From Clostridia bacterium (GTDB lineage Bacteria; Bacillota; Clostridia; DUPQ01), in NCBI GenBank assembly GCA_030592355.1, contig JAUVJE010000108.1, forward strand, positions 1-8,276: a stretch of DNA of 8,276 nt, written 5' to 3'. The translations under genes and the position numbers were made by a program. This document shows positions 6,838-8,276 of the stretch, one piece after another. The notes below the pieces were generated by a model that searched no databases, was not told the DNA's origin, and saw nothing but the letters and a program-made list of their open reading frames with translations. How positions within the stretch are numbered: position 1 is the stretch's first letter; every line of letters starts with the position of its first letter.

Positions 6838-7293
6838 ATGGATCCATCCGCATATATAACCAGCGACATGATATTAAAAACACTGGGTTTGATTTTCGGG
6901 ATAGTATTCGGAATTGCACTGTATCTTCTTTTTTCATACAGTCTTTATATGATGGTAAAAAAGCGTGGCATGCCAAATCCGTGGCTTGCGTGGGTCCCCA
7001 TAGTGAATTTTTTCTGTATAGGAAAGATGGTCGGTGACATACACATTTTCAAATTGCACCTGACAAACACAGAAATTATACTACCCCTTTCCTTTGTTTT
7101 ATTTGTGGGACTTGCTTATGTTCCATTGGTGGGATTCATTCTCTCGGCTATAGGACTGCTGGTTCTGGTAATTGCATTTCATAAGCTTTATGAGACTTTT
7201 GACCCTGAAAATGCTTTTATACTTACAATACTGACAGCTTTGCTACCGGTGGTTGCCGTACCGGTAATAATGTTTATAAACAGAGATAAATAA
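6838..7293 (+). CDS. Polytopic membrane protein of unknown function
   Basis: A 151-residue hydrophobic protein that I cannot assign to a characterised family. Likely membrane segments are at about 12-38, 79-93, 94-116 and 125-147, with a conserved-looking loop KKRGMPNPWLAWVPIVNFF (residues 41-59) after the first. A 'positively charged residues, then a Trp-rich WxxxPIxN stretch' arrangement recalls small Firmicutes membrane proteins of DUF type, but that is a resemblance from memory only. There are no catalytic motifs and no signal-peptide cleavage site. GGAGG at 6822-6826 lies 11 nt before the ATG, slightly far but the best available; an in-frame TTG at 6820 overlaps the ribosome binding site and is rejected. 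The gene has its own promoter and sits between a two-component system and a cell-wall peptidase gene, which hints at an envelope role but does not show one. Confidence 0.85.
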   Translation: MDPSAYITSDMILKTLGLIFGIVFGIALYLLFSYSLYMMVKKRGMPNPWLAWVPIVNFFCIGKMVGDIHIFKLHLTNTEIILPLSFVLFVGLAYVPLVGFILSAIGLLVLVIAFHKLYETFDPENAFILTILTALLPVVAVPVIMFINRDK

Positions 7294-7308
7294 ACCTCAA
7301 GATAAACG

Positions 7309-7332
7309 CGGAAGTTCTTAATTAATACTCCG
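7309..7332 (+). terminator. Weak stem-loop after the membrane protein gene
   Basis: CGG-A-AGT (7309-7315) can pair with ACTCCG (7327-7332) with one bulged A and an A+T loop, 15 nt after the stop codon. No T-tract follows, so this is a poor terminator candidate. It is given only because a new promoter starts about 65 nt downstream. Confidence 0.15.
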
Positions 7333-7397
7333 TTCAAACACAAAAGTTGAAATTTACATGAAAAAATATTAAAATACTTATACTGCGTAATTTATAC

Positions 7398-7425
7398 TTG
7401 ACTTATAATGGCAGATATGTAAAAT
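7398..7425 (+). promoter_or_regulatory. SigmaA-type promoter for the M23 peptidase gene
   Basis: TTGACT (7398-7403, five of six consensus bases) is followed after 16 nt by TAAAAT (7420-7425, five of six). Transcription would begin near 7432, leaving a leader of about 80 nt before the ATG at 7512. A TATAAT at 7404-7409 overlaps this site but has no matching -35. Confidence 0.6.
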
Positions 7426-7445
7426 ATATATGGATTTCTTTTGTA

Positions 7446-7476
7446 AAAGGATATTTCGCCCGACGGCGCATTCTTT
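7446..7476 (+). promoter_or_regulatory. Predicted hairpin in the M23 peptidase 5' leader
   Basis: AAAGGAT (7446-7452) pairs with ATTCTTT (7470-7476) with one G-U pair, and after a small internal loop CGCC (7457-7460) pairs with GGCG (7465-7468) around the tetraloop CGAC. It lies 25 nt before the GGGAG ribosome binding site and does not cover it. The G+C-rich tip stands out in an otherwise A+T-rich leader. A role in mRNA stability or translation control is possible. It does not match a riboswitch class I recognise. Confidence 0.35.
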
Positions 7477-7511
7477 GAAAATATTTAAAGAAAAGATTAT
7501 GGGAGACATTA

Positions 7512-8276
7512 ATGAAAAAACGCGGCGTAAACAGCCACATTAAAGAAAAAAAATATTCTACACTCGTTTATTTGCCACATAACGGAAAAGCTTCAAAAAC
7601 CTTTAAACTGACAGCCCCGTTGACTAAGCTAATGGCTATTTTTATGATTTTCGCCATAATAATTACGAGTCTGTCACTGGTTCTGACATATTTCATAAAT
7701 CAAAACCGCGATTTAAACGCCAACACACAATACATTATTGACAAATACCATCAGCAGCTTACGGTTTCTAATCTGTATATTGACAGGCAGGCTGCCATGC
7801 TGGAAGCTAAGCTTGATGAATTGAATGAGATTGAATTTACCCAGGCGTCAATTTCAGGCGGAATACTTCACCTGGCAAATAAACTTGAAGGTTTTTCATC
7901 ACAATATTTTTCAACACTTCCCGGAACCACAACTGAAACCCTTAATGTAAACAAAATTGATCAATTCATTGAAGAAATAAAAGGAATTAATATTCTTCTT
8001 AACGAATTCCAGGGAATGGCTGAAATCTCTGATTCTGAAATGCTGCAATTCAGGGAAATAAGGGAAACACTTACAGATTATCTTGAATATATACCATCGT
8101 TATGGCCGACCGAAAGCATCTATGTCGGCTCAGACTTCGGTATGAGGTGGCACCCCATTCTACATGTTCTTAAAGAACATACCGGTTCGGATATAGGCGG
8201 TTCATACGGAGATGAAATTTATGCATCCGCATCGGGGACAGTAACCATGTCCAGATACAACGGCGGGTATGGTTAT
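7512..8276 (+). CDS. Membrane-anchored M23 (LytM-like) peptidase, N-terminal part (runs off right edge)
   Basis: The frame is open for 255 codons from the ATG at 7512 to the window edge. GGGAG at 7501-7505 lies six nt upstream of the start. A basic cytoplasmic tail (1-36, MKKRGVNSHIKEKKYSTLVY...) precedes one transmembrane helix (about 38-62), so the bulk of the protein is outside the membrane. Residues 65-200 are hydrophilic and helix-rich, with possible coiled-coil stretches (about 68-110 and 145-190). The peptidase domain starts near 205: DFGMRWHPIL, then HTGSDIGG with zinc ligands His223 and Asp227, then GDEIYASASGTV and NGGYG. These match the M23 pattern 'GxRxHPI ... HxGxD ... G ... YAxxxGxV'. 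The distal HxH motif is beyond the edge, so activity cannot be confirmed. Family members cleave peptidoglycan cross-links or act as inactive scaffolds in division or sporulation. Confidence 0.9.
   Translation, partial: MKKRGVNSHIKEKKYSTLVYLPHNGKASKTFKLTAPLTKLMAIFMIFAIIITSLSLVLTYFINQNRDLNANTQYIIDKYHQQLTVSNLYIDRQAAMLEAKLDELNEIEFTQASISGGILHLANKLEGFSSQYFSTLPGTTTETLNVNKIDQFIEEIKGINILLNEFQGMAEISDSEMLQFREIRETLTDYLEYIPSLWPTESIYVGSDFGMRWHPILHVLKEHTGSDIGGSYGDEIYASASGTVTMSRYNGGYGY

Noticed and set aside
6783..7037. 84-codon frame overlapping the small membrane protein gene
   Set aside because: It starts upstream of the -10 hexamer of the gene's promoter, has no ribosome binding site, and its translation lacks the clear membrane-helix pattern of the overlapping frame.
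7333..7350. TTCAA/TTGAA inverted repeat
   Set aside because: A five-pair A+T-rich stem with a 9-nt loop and no T-tract is too weak to call a terminator or operator.
7499..7543. Short frame from the ATG at 7499 overlapping the M23 start
   Set aside because: Its ATG overlaps the GGGAG ribosome binding site of the M23 gene and it has no ribosome binding site of its own; it stops after 14 codons.

Overview
The window looks like ordinary chromosome from a low-G+C Gram-positive bacterium, most likely of the class Clostridia. This rests on the moderately A+T-rich composition, the AGGAG/GGAGG-type ribosome binding sites, the sigmaA-like promoter hexamers, the gene order priA-def-fmt-rsmB, and an OmpR-family regulator/HAMP kinase pair of the usual Firmicutes type. 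Genus cannot be assigned by reading alone. There are no tRNA or rRNA genes, CRISPR arrays, insertion sequences or phage genes.

Left half (1-4404, all on the minus strand): a housekeeping cluster read right to left. It holds priA (replication restart helicase), def (peptide deformylase), fmt (Met-tRNA formyltransferase) and the first 97 codons of rsmB (16S rRNA m5C methyltransferase), which runs off the left edge. Fmt adds the formyl group to initiator Met-tRNA and Def removes it from nascent proteins, so the def/fmt overlap links the two halves of one cycle. PriA and RsmB are common companions in this cluster. A 260-nt gap between priA and def holds a weak terminator-like hairpin and a possible promoter, so def-fmt-rsmB may be partly independent of priA.

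Centre (4405-4639): a divergent intergenic region. It has a likely extended -10 promoter for priA, two adjacent perfect 19-bp dyads whose centres are 21 bp apart, a short direct repeat, and a 9-codon mini-ORF whose stop overlaps the start of the response regulator.

Right half (4640-8276, plus strand): a two-component operon (response regulator, then HAMP sensor kinase, 1 nt apart). It is followed by a separately promoted 151-residue polytopic membrane protein of unknown function and the first 255 codons of a membrane-anchored M23 (LytM-like) peptidase with its own promoter and a structured leader. The last two encode envelope proteins, which may hint at an envelope role for the two-component system, but nothing in the sequence proves the connection.

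I see no clearly novel system. The best leads are the paired dyads between priA and the regulator, the mini-ORF at the regulator start, the folded leader of the M23 gene, the inverted repeat between fmt and rsmB, and two departures from usual helicase motifs in PriA.
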